Assembly: GCA_030323885.1 (NCBI GenBank)
Contig: CM059199.1
Coordinates: 77,224,781 to 77,288,780 of the forward strand
Source of the DNA: Branchipolynoe longqiensis
Taxonomy: Eukaryota > Annelida > Polychaeta > Phyllodocida > Polynoidae
Length of the DNA stretch: 64,000 bases
Direction of reading: 5' to 3'
The notes below the pieces were generated by a model. That model was given only the letters and a program-made list of their open reading frames with translations. It had not been told where the DNA came from and did no database searches. The translations under genes and the position numbers were made by a program. Shown one piece after another: positions 10,924 to 22,199 of this stretch. Each line of letters starts with the position of its first letter. The stretch's first letter is position 1.

Positions 10924-12053
10924 TTCTGTACTCCCTTGTATGCTGCCCAGATTCGGTGGAACTATAGAATGTATAACATAAGAGAACTGAATGTTGCGTA
11001 TAATGACATTATGAGGTTATTACTCTGTCTATCTAGCTATCACAGTGGTAGTCAGCTATTTGCCAATATTGATGTGCCAGCCTTCCAGGCTGTTAGCAGG
11101 AATATGATATTCAAATTTATTACCAGACCTGTGAAATACTGGGACTTGTGTAAATAGGAGAGAGTGATCTCAGATTTACCTCTGCCATATGGAAGCATTG
11201 GTACAAACTACTGTATGTGGACCAACATTTTGATAATGGTATTGTAGTATTCATAGTATTACTTGTATGTTATTCACATTTATGAGTGTTGACCAATTTA
11301 TGTAAATGCCATGATGCTAAGTCTGAAATAAAGTATTAAATTGAATATATATATATGGACTAAGTACAACACACAAGAATGCCACCCTGAGGGTTTTATT
11401 TGAGAAACCCGTTTGTGGCAACCAACCTGGGTGGAGGTGGCGGGTTTCAATCTCTCACCCACCCCCATCACATACACCATACCCATAATAGCAGTAGTTT
11501 CTGATTAATAAACTGTTTTAGCAACAACAAAAACCATCTAACTTCCAGCGACGGTCCCTCCCCTACGATTGACGATAGAAGTAAAGCAGTAAAATTTGAC
11601 GGTAGGTCCTACTTGTTGACTCATTCTGGCATTTTTAGAATGCATTTTTTCTCAGTGGGCATATATGAATGGGAAGAGCTTGAATGGAACTTAATCATGA
11701 TACCGATATAATATTTCTAAAGTAAATATCAAGGTTATGGAGATTTGTACCATTTTGGCCCCTTTATAGTAAAACTGCTCAAAGCAGTGACCCAAGACCC
11801 AGATTTTGTACTTTTTAAAGAATAGACTAGAGGAAACTTGTTCAATTTACATAAAAGTCAATATTAAGGAAGTTATTCACATTTCAACAAGAAAAGATAT
11901 GACCCCAGATTTTGTACTTCAAGCTTATCTTGTATGACTTATTCAGGTGAAACTTGTACTGCTTAATTCACTTGACACCTTTAAAAGTGTTAAATATATA
12001 TATTTAAAAAAAGAGTTGTGCTATTTTGAATGTAATGAAAGATAGGCCAGGTA

Positions 12054-12095
12054 GAATTAGCCTGTACTTACAATAGGAGAAGTACAGGCTAATTC
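12054..12095. repeat. Perfect 16-bp hairpin
   Basis: Arm gaattagcctgtactt at 12054-12069 and its exact reverse complement at 12080-12095 surround a 10-nt loop. It lies in non-coding DNA just outside the tandem duplication. Function unknown. Confidence 0.8.
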
Positions 12096-12779
12096 ACAGC
12101 AGAGTGACATCGCCTGCTGTTTATCCTCAAAATGCATCCGATCATCACCGAATCTTCATGAAAATTGGCCAATAGATGGGAAACGAGTATACAAACATGA
12201 AAATAGTATTTTCAAAAATGAATACACGCAAATTTGAGTGATTTCGAGAGCTATTGATCGATGGAGAAATAATCCCTGCAGTTTCCATACACACACGTAG
12301 AGCGCCACCTCGCCGATGCGTAATTGCCCTTGGTCTGGTTTCAACATGGCCGCGGCGTGAATTGGGTGAATTGTTATTCCTTCCTGTAGAAGTTGAATTT
12401 ACAAACCCAAATCCAAAGAGTTAGGCTATATATACTATTGTTTTTGAGATATTCAATTTTAAAGAATTAATATATAAAAATGTATTAATTTCCAATTAAA
12501 AGTGGAACTTTGACCAAGTATAATAAAAAGTGGAACCATGTCAGGTGTTTTCTGCTAAGCAATTTCCATTTTAGATATATAAAGGAATTTAAACTGCCAC
12601 TTGCTAAACCAGTTCGTCAAGCAGATTTTTAATAAGATGATGTCAAAAAGTGCAATTCGTAACAAAAAAATCTTTCTCATTTGGCCAAATAGCCATTTTC
12701 AAAGCATGGTATTTTCTTGAAAAACTGCAACAATACTGATTAAATGCAAAATAGTTCACATATTCATAACAGTGTAATA

Positions 12780-13545
12780 TTCTATTTTTTCCAGACCTCT
12801 ATCTGCAGAGAATCAAAAGATATTTGCATCCAAAAATGTGAAAAAGTGTAATTGTTTGCGTGTCAATTTTCCTATCTTTGAAAGCTCATTGCAGCTAAAC
12901 AACCTCTTGAATCTTCCTCAGATTTGGCACAGTATTACAATAACCATTCCCTGAGACTAATAGATACTATGTATCTCAATATTATATACAAAAATATGGA
13001 AAATATTGAATTTTGATTGAACATATGAAGATAAATTGTCAGAAAACCAAATATATTAATTTGATAAATCTTTAAATGTTGATTATAGCTTAGCCAATTG
13101 GTGTATCATCCTATAAATTGACAGTGCATATCATCTGGAGGTAGTACACATCATTGTTTTAATATTCTATCTAGAAATACAAAATGTGCATTTTGATTGC
13201 ATATATAAAAGAAAAGTGTATAAAATCAAAAATATAAATTTGTTCATCAAGCTCTGAACATTCACTGTGGCTCATCTAATAGTTGAATCTCCTTCAAATG
13301 TTGCACACATATCAGATGGAACTAATGCATATTAGCTATACCAAAGATTTTAACTAAAAATATGAAAAGCTGTATTTTGATTGCAAATACAGATTAAAAG
13401 TGTCTGAAACCAACAATATTGATTAAAATAAATCTGTAAATATTCACGGTACCTAAAGTAATGGTTGGACCTTCCCCAAACTAGGTACAATATTAGATTA
13501 TATATCTTCTGATATAAGTCAATAGATATCAGTGTCAAGTACATG
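12780..13545. repeat. Diverged satellite-like tandem repeat, about 180-bp period
   Basis: The motif of a short AT stretch followed by tttgattg recurs near 12995, 13185 and 13370 (for example aaaatatggaaaatattgaa, aaatacaaaatgtgcatttt and aaatatgaaaagctgtattt), each followed by aaaagtgt-like sequence and a Leu/Ile-poor AT block. Spacing is about 180 bp, and a more distant unit may start near 12825. Copies are clearly diverged. No gene is seen in 11900-13970. Confidence 0.55.
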
Positions 13546-13973
13546 TTTCTACATGGGTGTCATCATTGTGAAACTAGTATGGTCAGCAAAGGCCCAAACA
13601 GGTTGGTGTCAATATTCTGCCTGCGCCTCCTTGGACTACCTGGCACTATAGTAAGATTGGTGTCATTGGAAAGGTAATTAAATTGTCTGTCTATCCATAC
13701 AAATCTTACTAGGTTTAAAATATTTGTTAATTCAGTAGATGGGCTTTAAACTTTCTAAATTATTTAAATTGCAGAAATTGACCTTTTTGACCTAGCCAAA
13801 CCTACATGTTTAGAAAGCTGAGGTCATTGCGCTTCTTCTGATACCATCCTTGACTTTATACGAGATAGTGCAAGGAAGCGCAAGCCCATTAAGATACCCT
13901 GTTTTCGCAGTCAATTTCATTTACATCAGTGATGCGCGAAAAGGAAGAAGGCAAGGCGGGGGTGGAAAGAAAA

Positions 13974-14189
13974 GGCGTTTATTAACGCCTCAAACAGAGC
14001 ATACAGAGGAAGGTAATAAGCAGGCTGAGGAGGAAAAAAGCAAGGAAGGGCTCATGAGGAGCAAATAAACAGGCTCGGGAGGAGCAATGCAGTGAGGGGC
14101 TCATGAGGAGCAGAAAGATAAATACAGGAGGGGCTCATAAGGAGCAATGTCAGAGTTCTGGTAGAGGGGGGGCCGAGGAGCCCTCCGCC
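13974..14189 (+). repeat. YR-element-derived repeat X, copy 1
   Basis: 216 bp repeated essentially unchanged at 16117-16332. Starts ggaaagaaaaggcgtttatt, which includes a small hairpin (aggcgtt..aacgcct), contains several ctcatgaggagc motifs, and ends gaggagccctccgcc. It is a diverged reverse complement of repeat Y. Confidence 0.85.
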
Positions 14190-14913
14190 AAAGAGTAAGG
14201 AGAGGGCTCGAGGCGCGCCCGAGGCGGGGGCACGGGGGGCCCGAGGCGGGAGCCCGGATATGCAGGTCTGGTTGGGAGGAGGGTCCGGGGCCTACGTGGA
14301 GGGGGAGCGGGCGCATCACGAAGCAAACCCGTGAGCGCCAGACCCCCCCCGCCACCTCGGCGGATTTTTGATCCGCCGGCCTCCCCCCGGCCGGCCCGGG
14401 GGGACCCCTCCGGCGCCTCACCCTCACCACTGCCGACAGCCCCGCAAGCCCCGCCGACAACCTCCCAGCGACCATCGACCGCAGCGCCGCCAAGTCCCAG
14501 CCGAGGATCATCACCTCGGGCATCACACCTCGGACCGCATCCCAGCCCAGCCTCAGGAGGAACCCTCTGCCGCCGATCCTCACGACACCGCCTTCAACAA
14601 CACCGCCGCCCAGACCCCGACCACCACCCCATCCAGCCCCGAGGACTTCGCTGCCCCCCTGCTCGACCCTCGTCGGACCTCCTCACCGGATCCCGCCAAG
14701 GAGCGGGCCTCCCCCTTTTTTTGGCCGCCCGCTCCCTGTCGACGCAGGCCCCGGACACTCCCCGCCCCGAGAGGGAGCCTGACCCCCTTGTCGACCTAGG
14801 CCCCGGACACTCCCGCCCACACAGGGAACCCGCACCTCACACCTCTCCGGGCCCCGCCTCGGGCGCCCCGCGCCCCCGCCTCGGGCGTGCCTCGAGCCCT
14901 CTCCTTACTCTTT
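14190..14913. other. GC-rich internal segment of the repeat cluster
   Basis: Between repeats X and Y. Its two outer ends are themselves inverted copies (aaagagtaaggagagggctc near 14190 and its complement near 14890-14913). Long frames on both strands are Pro/Ser/Arg-rich. I see no RT, zinc finger or recombinase motif, so I do not call a gene. It could be a decayed gag leader of a non-autonomous YR element. Confidence 0.45.
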
Positions 14914-15212
14914 GGCGGAGGGCTCCTCGGCCCCCCCTCTACCAACTCTGACACTGCTCCTTATGAGCCCCTCACTATTTATCCTCTGCTCCTCATGAGC
15001 CCCTGACTCTTTGCTCCTCGCGAGCCCCCTGCTCCTCATGAGCCCCCTGTATTGCTATGTGCCTCCTCAGCCTGTTTACCTCCTCAGTTACCCTGTTTGT
15101 ACCTTACCTTCTCATTTATTGTTATGTTCACTGTTTCTCTGTCTGTTGCCCGAGGCGTCACAATAAACGCCTCAGTTTTCCCACCTCCGCCTCTGTTCTT
15201 CCTTCTCGCGCA
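14914..15212 (+). repeat. YR-element-derived repeat Y, copy 1
   Basis: 299 bp, apparently identical to 15520-15818 (offset 606). Begins ggcggagggctcctcggccc, ends ccttctcgcgca and contains a cacaataaacgcctc segment with a polyadenylation-type AATAAA. Four spaced copies of gctcc(t/g)catgagcccc-type palindromes occur. Confidence 0.9.
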
Positions 15213-15261
15213 TCGGTCGTAATGCGAAGCATTTCGTTTGATGCGAGGGGAGGGAGAGCGA

Positions 15262-16117
15262 CTCACCCGGCCCTGAGCGACTCACCCCCCCCCTCCTGCC
15301 ACTGCTCACCTCCCCCCACCCCTGAGCGACTCACCCCTGCCACTGCTCACCTCCCCCCTGAGCGACTCACCCCCCTCCTGCCTCTGCTCACTTCCCCCCT
15401 TATAAGGCCGCCCGCCGGCCTCCCTCAGGCACTCAGCCTCCAGCCGCCTTCCAGCTCTCTGCCCTTTTTCTTCTCCACCCACCCACCCAACTCTCCCTCC
15501 TCTACCCTCCCCCCTCTGCGGCGGAGGGCTCCTCGGCCCCCCCTCTACCAACTCTGACACTGCTCCTTATGAGCCCCTCACTATTTATCCTCTGCTCCTC
15601 ATGAGCCCCTGACTCTTTGCTCCTCGCGAGCCCCCTGCTCCTCATGAGCCCCCTGTATTGCTATGTGCCTCCTCAGCCTGTTTACCTCCTCAGTTACCCT
15701 GTTTGTACCTTACCTTCTCATTTATTGTTATGTTCACTGTTTCTCTGTCTGTTGCCCGAGGCGTCACAATAAACGCCTCAGTTTTCCCACCTCCGCCTCT
15801 GTTCTTCCTTCTCGCGCAGTGTCAGAGTTGGTAGAGGGGGGGCCGAGGAGCCCTCCGCCGCAGAGGGGGGAGGGTAGAGGAGGGAGAGTTGGGTGGGTGG
15901 GTGGAGAAGAAAAGGGCAGAGAGCTGGAAGGCGGCTGGAGGCTGAGTGCCTGAGGGAGGCCGGCGGGCGGCCTTATAAGGGGGGAAGTGAGCAGAGGCAG
16001 GAGGGGGGTGAGTCGCTCAGGGGGGAGGTGAGCAGTGGCAGGGGTGAGTCGCTCAGGGGTGGGGGGAGGTGAGCAGTGGCAGGAGGGGGGGGGGTGAGTC
16101 GCTCAGGGCCGGGTGAG
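15262..16117. repeat. Large inverted repeat, two 299-bp arms around a 258-bp loop
   Basis: Arm 15262-15560 begins ctcacccggccctgagcgac and ends ccaactctgacac. Arm 15819-16117 begins gtgtcagagttgg and ends gtcgctcagggccgggtgag. Each arm has a ccttataagg box (near 15400 and 15975), a plausible core promoter of the parental terminal repeat pointing outward, and multiple gagtcgctcagg units. Confidence 0.85.
15520..15818 (+). repeat. YR-element-derived repeat Y, copy 2
   Basis: Direct copy of 14914-15212. It overlaps the end of the first arm of the inverted repeat by about 40 bp and otherwise forms its loop. Confidence 0.9.
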
Positions 16118-16332
16118 GAAAGAAAAGGCGTTTATTAACGCCTCAAACAGAGCATACAGAGGAAGGTAATAAGCAGGCTGAGGAGGAAAAAAGCAAGGAA
16201 GGGCTCATGAGGAGCAAATAAACAGGCTCGGGAGGAGCAATGCAGTGAGGGGCTCATGAGGAGCAGAAAGATAAATACAGGAGGGGCTCATAAGGAGCAA
16301 TGTCAGAGTTCTGGTAGAGGGGGGGCCGAGGA
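16117..16332 (+). repeat. YR-element-derived repeat X, copy 2
   Basis: Direct copy of 13974-14189 (offset 2,143). It is followed by a third, more diverged GC-rich terminal region (16333-16600) with its own ccttataagg near 16452. Confidence 0.85.
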
Positions 16333-16639
16333 GCCCTCCGCCTCTGAGGGAGGAGGGTAGAAAGGGAAAGTTGGGTGGGTGGGTGGAGGAAAAGAGGGCA
16401 GAGAGCTGGACGGCGGCAGGAGGGCGAGTGCCTGAGGGAGGCCGGCGGGCGGCCTTATAAGGGAAGAGGGGGGGGCAGGCGACAGCAGGTGAGTGTGAAA
16501 GCTGCCGGCCCGGGGGAGGGCGGGGGAGGGTGAGCAGCAGGCGTCGGGTGAGGCGCGAATGCTGCGCGACACGGGGGGCGGGGGAGGGTCTCTTCCTCTC
16601 CTCGCATCAAACGTAATGCTTCGCATTACGACCAATGAA

Positions 16640-17350
16640 GGAATATTCACTAAATACACTCATCATACAAATGGAGTTTACTTAAATACAAACTTACTAT
16701 ATATTCTATCCAACAACACCGTCGGATAGAACATATGTTGATGTTCTAGGTTATGTAATTTCATCTTAATCATATACATACAGAAATAGCTACAAGCATG
16801 TGAATATTGATGAAAAAAGCACCATTCCTGGATTTTTAATGGGTGCTGCCGGTACCTACTTTCAGCTCAAATTGTCCGAAATTAGCAGGTTTTCATCAAA
16901 ATTACTCCGGGCTAGTGATCAGTTTGATATATTTATCTAATAAATAAGGCACAACTTCCAACGCCATCGGACTATGCGACTTTAACCCACTGTTGTGAGC
17001 CTTGTTAGTCACCACAGACAAACACATGCATGTCAATATATAGATTTGACAGGAGTCCTACCAGGCAGAAGTTGATTATACATGCATGCGCCACCTGGCC
17101 ACTTCTGTGACGCATGCGCGATGCCACGTAAACTGGTGTGTCTGCCATGGTGGGCAGACATCGATTATCTCAGTGATAATCTGGCATCCCCCATGTGTCA
17201 CCTTGTAAAATATTCCGATATATACAGCAGGGGAGGGTGCTATTGTGTAATGTGTTATTTGTATGCCTAGCCAGTGGGTATATATATTTTGTTTACCTCG
17301 AGATCGGTACTACGCTCTGGCTAGTCCAGGGAGAAGGAAGCACATTCAGG
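16640..17350. other. AT-rich stretch, no gene seen
   Basis: Returns to host-like base composition. No exon, repeat boundary or domain was recognised. Confidence 0.4.
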
Positions 17351-17359
17351 TCCAGCAAG

Positions 17360-18245
17360 TAGCATAATCTACTCACAACGGGAGGACGTTTGTTGAGTAG
17401 CTCCGGCAGTTTTTCTACATTAACTACTAGACCAACCAGGTTAGTATCATTTTTGAATGGATACGTTGGTATAGTTAATGTTAGCATTCACATACATCAA
17501 GTTTTTAGAACTTTTCATTGAATATTAACTGATTTACAGGTTAAGTACAATGTGTCGTAGCATTGTTAGAACAATGCCACCATTGTTCTTTGTAATGCCG
17601 CCCATTGCCAAACGGAGAGATGTTTGGCAGGAGCCACTTACATCGCTAGGATATATTCCTGGGTTTCCTTGAGATTCCCCAAATGTGTTAGGCATACCTC
17701 CGAGTTCTGTAGTATAATTGTTACATTTACGGAGTCCAAAGATAAGACAGGTTGAAATATTAATAGCTATCATGATAGCCTATGCCCCTGCTATTCTGTA
17801 TGGCAAGGCCCATATTAAATCACTAGAAATAGATAAGAATTTAGCATTGGCTCGCACTAAAGGGAAATTTGAGAGGCCGTTGGCTCACACTAAAGGGAAA
17901 TTTGAGAGGCCCATGACCATCTCGTCAGAGGGTTTGCAAGATATTATGTGGTGGCTGTCACACATTAATGACTCGCCAAACCCCATTAGAATGGATGAAC
18001 CCAATATGACGGTTACAACGGACATGTCCCTAGAAGGATGGGGGGCTCATAAAGACCAACAAGCGACTGGTGGTCAGTGGATGGAAGATGAAATTTCGAT
18101 CACATAAATGTACTAGAGCTCAGGGCTATTTATTTGGACTTACATAGTCTAATCCACCTACCTAAAAATGGAGTTGACCCACGACTATCCGATACTCGTA
18201 CCTCAGGAAAACAACAGTTATCTATCATATGTACCGAGGTAAGAT
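17360..18245 (+). pseudogene. DIRS retrotransposon fragment: leader plus RT/RNase H remnant
   Basis: 17365-17425 carries cacaacgggaggacgttt, shared with the leader of the DIRS gag at 43240. The frame 17718-18107 encodes a DIRS-1-like RT end and RNase H start: TISSEGLQDIMWWLSHIND, TVTTDMSLEGWGAH and TGGQWMEDE. A one-base shift then gives HINVLELRAIYLDLHSLIHL up to about 18160. A 10-codon tandem repeat (KGKFERP twice) is inserted near 17850. The palm domain and the recombinase are missing. Confidence 0.75.
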
Positions 18246-18624
18246 TTGTATAACTATACTATATATTTACACATACATAATCTGCGCAGTTTCGCTGTAA
18301 ACATGTTCATATTTTATTGTTGGTTATTTTGTTGATTTTGGTGGTGTCTGTCGCCTACTGCAGCTGCCTTTTGTGAACTTATCAGGGCCGAAGCTAGAGG
18401 GGAGGGGGGAAGGATTAGGTTCTCTGCCCTACCCCCACCCTCACCCCCAAAGAAAACCCGCCATATAACATTTCTGACATAGCTGGAAATGACATTTCGG
18501 AGCCTCTAGAACGACACCTTTAAAGCACATTGGATTTTATCATTTGCTATTGGATGTCAAACATATGGTCATTCTGACATATTTCTTTGGAGGAAACCAC
18601 TACCAGACATGGGGGGGGGTGTCT

Positions 18625-18960
18625 CCTGTTTTGGAAGATCGGGAGATCCAAACCCATGAGTTTGTGGGTTCGAATTCTGATCGAGTCAAACCAATGACAT
18701 AAAAATTGATACTTTTCGCTTCTTAGTCTGGTGCTCGGCATTATTAGGATAGGGCAAGGACTGATTGGCTCAGTGTCAGGATAATGTGACTGAATGGGAG
18801 ATCAGGTCATGGTGCTGGCGGCCAGGTTTCCCAGTGGAACAGCACTATAAAGTGGCAATGAGTGCGCACTGTCACAAGTCGGTACCCGTCCTGATATGAC
18901 ATGTGATGTTGCTAGGACGTAAAACAACAACAAACAAACATTACAGGAAACCCACTGCCG
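18625..18960 (+). mobile_element. tRNA-derived SINE, copy 2
   Basis: B-box-like gggttcgaattctg at about 18666, followed by the shared body (gatacttttcgcttcttag, then attaggatagggcaaggact, taatgtgactgaatggg, gcactataaagtggcaatga, gtcacaagtcggtacccgtc) and a CAA-rich tail (aaacaacaacaaacaaac). This is a near full-length representative of the family. Confidence 0.8.
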
Positions 18961-19361
18961 CCACATAGGCAACTCTGTCCGATAAGCAGCAAGGGGTCTT
19001 TTATACGTCCCGCTCCCGGACCTTTTGCATTTGTTCATTCCAATAATTTATCTGGTATATCCAAACAAAGGTTCCTAGCTATGGCCCTGCTTATGGTACT
19101 TCATCATTGTACACATGTCATGCTGTCAGCGTGATTTGATAACCTGCTTCCATCAAGCCTGACCAAATCCGAAGTATGTCATAGCGTCTGGATTCGTTCG
19201 GTGCCAAGTGCCATGGCCTGTTACTGGACCTACTTTAAAACACTGGTTGATTGGAAACATAATTAATTCATGTAAACTTATATTTGTTGGGGCATTGGGG
19301 CACTGGGACATGGGGGTTGAGAACTGTGCTGAGGGAAATTGGAGGATAAACAAAACAGGTG
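18961..19361. other. No gene seen; possible 5' UTR of the next LINE
   Basis: AT-rich and without domain-like frames. It could include the 5' UTR of the LINE whose frame starts near 19362. Confidence 0.35.
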
Positions 19362-20235
19362 ATGTCAGGAAGGCAAGCTTCCTCTAAGCGATTTAAAGGG
19401 CCTCCCTGGATTTAAGATTGGCCACCTGAATGTATGCAGCTTAACCCATAAGATAGAACAACTAAGACTAGACCTACCAAGATCAGGGTTTGATATATTC
19501 ACAATATCTGAGACATGGCTCAATAAATCTATGGAGACAAAGTTAACATCAATCCCTAATTACCGGTTTCTTAGAGCTGATAGGAAGACAAAACTACAAA
19601 GTGGTCAGGTCAAGAATGGTGGAGGTTTAGGGATCTATTGCAGGATTGACCTGCACGTGGATGCAGACAAGTATTTGGAACAAAATTGCTCTAATCCAAA
19701 CATTGAACTCCAATGGGCTGTCATAACTAGACCCTACACAAAAAGAATATTAATAGGTAACATCTACAGACCTCCAAATGGAAACATAAATGAAGCAATA
19801 GAGCAAATAAGCATGTCAATGAATCAGATCCCAGACATTAATAAGTATGAAGTGCTCCTAATTGGTGATTTTAACATTGACTACAGCACTAAGAGGCACC
19901 CACCTGCAGGCTATATGAAACAATTTGCGGCAGAACATGAACTCCAGCAAGTAATTAAACAACCAACTAGAGTAACAAGGACCACACAAAAAACAATAGA
20001 CCTTGCTTTCACTAATATCAAGTACTGTACAAAATCGGGTGTATTGAACTACAATATAAGCGACCATAAACCAATATATATAATAAAGAAAAAGCCCAGA
20101 AATGACAAAAGAACCACCATCTGCTGGGGCCGCACCTACAGGAATTGTAACTTCAATGATCTAGCAGCCACTTTGAGGGAAAACAATACAGCAGAAGTAC
20201 TATCAGAGGAGATCCAAACAAATGCTGGGACATGA
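19362..20235 (+). CDS. LINE endonuclease domain (EEP/APE-like), 5' half of ORF2
   Basis: The frame is open from a stop near 19355; an ATG at 19531 is internal. Motifs of the Mg-dependent endonuclease fold: FKIGHLNVCSLTHKIEQLRL at the start, ISETWLN (catalytic Glu), NIYRPPN, LLIGDFNID (Asp/Asn), IDLAFTN and NISDHKPI (Ser-Asp-His). The enzyme would nick target DNA for target-primed reverse transcription. The frame should run into the RT, but a one-base shift near 20215 separates them. Confidence 0.85.
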
Positions 20236-22199
20236 TACAAGAAATGATTGTCAATGCTGCAAACAAACACTGTCCCCTGGTTAGACTTGACATAAGAAAC
20301 AAAACAGCTGGTTATTTGAACAATGAACTCCTAGAATTACAACAGGACAGAGATTATTTCATTCGGAAATCAGATATAACAAGAGATCCTGGGGATCAAT
20401 TTATAGCTGAATGTATGGTCAGGAAGGCCAGAAACAAGGTGCGAAAAGCCAAGTCTAGGCACTGTTTAGACCAGATAAATAAGTATAAGCAAAATCCTAA
20501 GAGACTCTGGCATGAACTGCAACAAATTAACCCGGAAGCAAAATCCATTATCAGCAATCTTAGTAATGAGGACAACGGGGAGAGAATACTAGATAGCCTC
20601 CTGGCAGAAGAGATTAACAACTACTTTATTGATGTAGGTGAGAATCTTGCCAGAAAGTTTGACCAGGCTGTAGATAGTCAGGACACCTACATGGTCACCA
20701 CCAATGATCAGACGTATGATTTGACTGAGATAACACAGGAGCAAATCCTCAGAAAGGTCAATGCTGCATCAGCATATAAGTCATCTGGCATTAAAGACAT
20801 CAGCTCAGCCCTAATGAAGGTTTCAATTACTGCACTTCTAAATGAATTCACTCACCTGTATAACCTAGTGGTCAACACTGGTATTTTTCCGGAAAGCTGG
20901 AAACTAGCTACAGTTTCACCAATCCCAAAGACCAATAACCCAAGATACTGTAGTGAGCTGCGCCCAATATCTATTCTCCCTCTTCCTGGCAAAATCATAG
21001 AACAAATAATACATGATGAGATAAAAACATTTTTAGAGTCTTCAAAATACCTAACCACCCAACAAAATGGATTTAGAAAAGACAGATCAACAACTAGGGT
21101 ATTGGCCTCTCTTATGGATGAGTTATTGACCAACATGGACAAAGGTGAACTTACAATTGCAGTATACCTCGACTTCAAAAAAGCTTTCGATACAATTGAC
21201 CATACATTCATGGCCAACTACTTAACTAATAGGAAACAATGCACAAAACTTAATGACACTGAGTCAACCATCAGGACTATTAAAACTGGAGTTCCGCAGG
21301 GTTCAACCCTGGGCCCCCTTCTGTTTTTAATCTTTATAAATGATTTACCCCAAGTATCAGAGGATGCAACATTCACATTATTTGCAGACGATGCAGCACT
21401 CACAGTACAAAATAAAGATTTCCAAATAGCAACCGATCAGGTGCGGACAGTGCTGACCAGGGTTAACCTGTGGTGTAGTGAAAACAAACTATCCCTTAAC
21501 ACCAATAAAACTGAGTTTGTCATTTATGGCACCAAAGCAAGGAAGGCAAGGGCACAACCCATAACACTGCATATTGGCGGAAATCAAATTAAGGATGCAA
21601 GTGCATACAGGTACTTAGGAACAGTGATTGATTCTACCTTAAATGGGAATCAACAGCTGGCTAGACTAACTCAATCATTGGCACTAAAAATGACTACAAT
21701 CAGGAAGATGCGGAGCTTCATAAGCGAAAACACTGCCCTACTGCTGTATAAATGAACAGTTCTACCAATAATAGACTATAATGATATAATTTATGGATTG
21801 CTCACAAAGCAGCAACTGACTAAGCTACAAAGGATCCAAAACCGGGCGTTAAGAACAATTTATTGGGGCAAAACACTAAGTGTACAGGAAATGCATTACA
21901 AAGCAAGCCTAGATTACCTAATGGTTAGAAGAGATTCACATCTCCTATCACTTATGTACAGAAGAGCCAGAGATACCCAATATATAGAAAACACAAAAAG
22001 GAATACTAGACGGGCTGATTCCACTCTACTCAAAGTCCCCAAGCCTTCCACAAACAAAGTAATTAAAGCACCAATTTACAAAGGCAGCATGATGTGGAAC
22101 AACCTACCAACCAGAACCAGGGCAGCGTCCTCTTACCTAGAATTTAAAAACTCACTAAGAGTACATCGGATTGGGCAGGCCCTTATGCAGTTGCAGTAA
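20232..22199 (+). pseudogene. LINE reverse transcriptase, one in-frame stop and an internal deletion
   Basis: RT of a Jockey/CR1/L2-type LINE. Motifs: LRPISILPLPGKIIEQIIHD, QQNGFRKDRSTT, AVYLDFKKAFDTIDH (motif A), KTGVPQGSTLGPLLFLIFIN (motif B) and LFADDAAL (catalytic FADD). Between DTIDH and NYLTNRKQ roughly 25 residues expected in this family are missing, so part of the fingers/palm is deleted. A TGA at 21753-21755 interrupts the C-terminal region, which resumes in the same frame (VLPIIDYNDIIYG, then LQRIQNRALRTI) to a natural stop at 22197-22199. Confidence 0.85.

Larger units (their letters stand above)
9151..11896. repeat. Two-copy tandem duplication, 1,373-bp period
   Basis: 9151-10523 is repeated as 10524-11896 with scattered substitutions (for example cctttgtgg against ccttcgcgg). 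Each unit contains, in order, a foldback repeat, the minus-strand 5' exon of the YqaJ-like gene and AT-rich flank including a shared tatatata tract. The second unit ends in acaagaa and unique DNA follows. The duplication puts two copies of the putative promoter and first exon upstream of one YqaJ body. Confidence 0.9.
15215..16633. mobile_element. Non-autonomous YR-type element with 33-bp inverted termini
   Basis: The ends 15215-15247 and 16601-16633 are reverse complements with one mismatch; the first reads ggtcgtaatgcgaagcattt and continues cgtttgatgcgag. Each end holds a palindrome of the type gtaatgc-NNN-gcattac. The same terminus closes the coding YR element near 4390, so this is probably a derivative of that family. 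Inside are a 299-bp inverted repeat, repeat Y copy 2 and repeat X copy 2. No coding capacity is visible. Confidence 0.7.

Noticed and set aside
14331..14951. 206-residue Pro/Arg-rich frame
   Set aside because: Low complexity in GC-rich repeat DNA, with alternative frames equally open; no motif.
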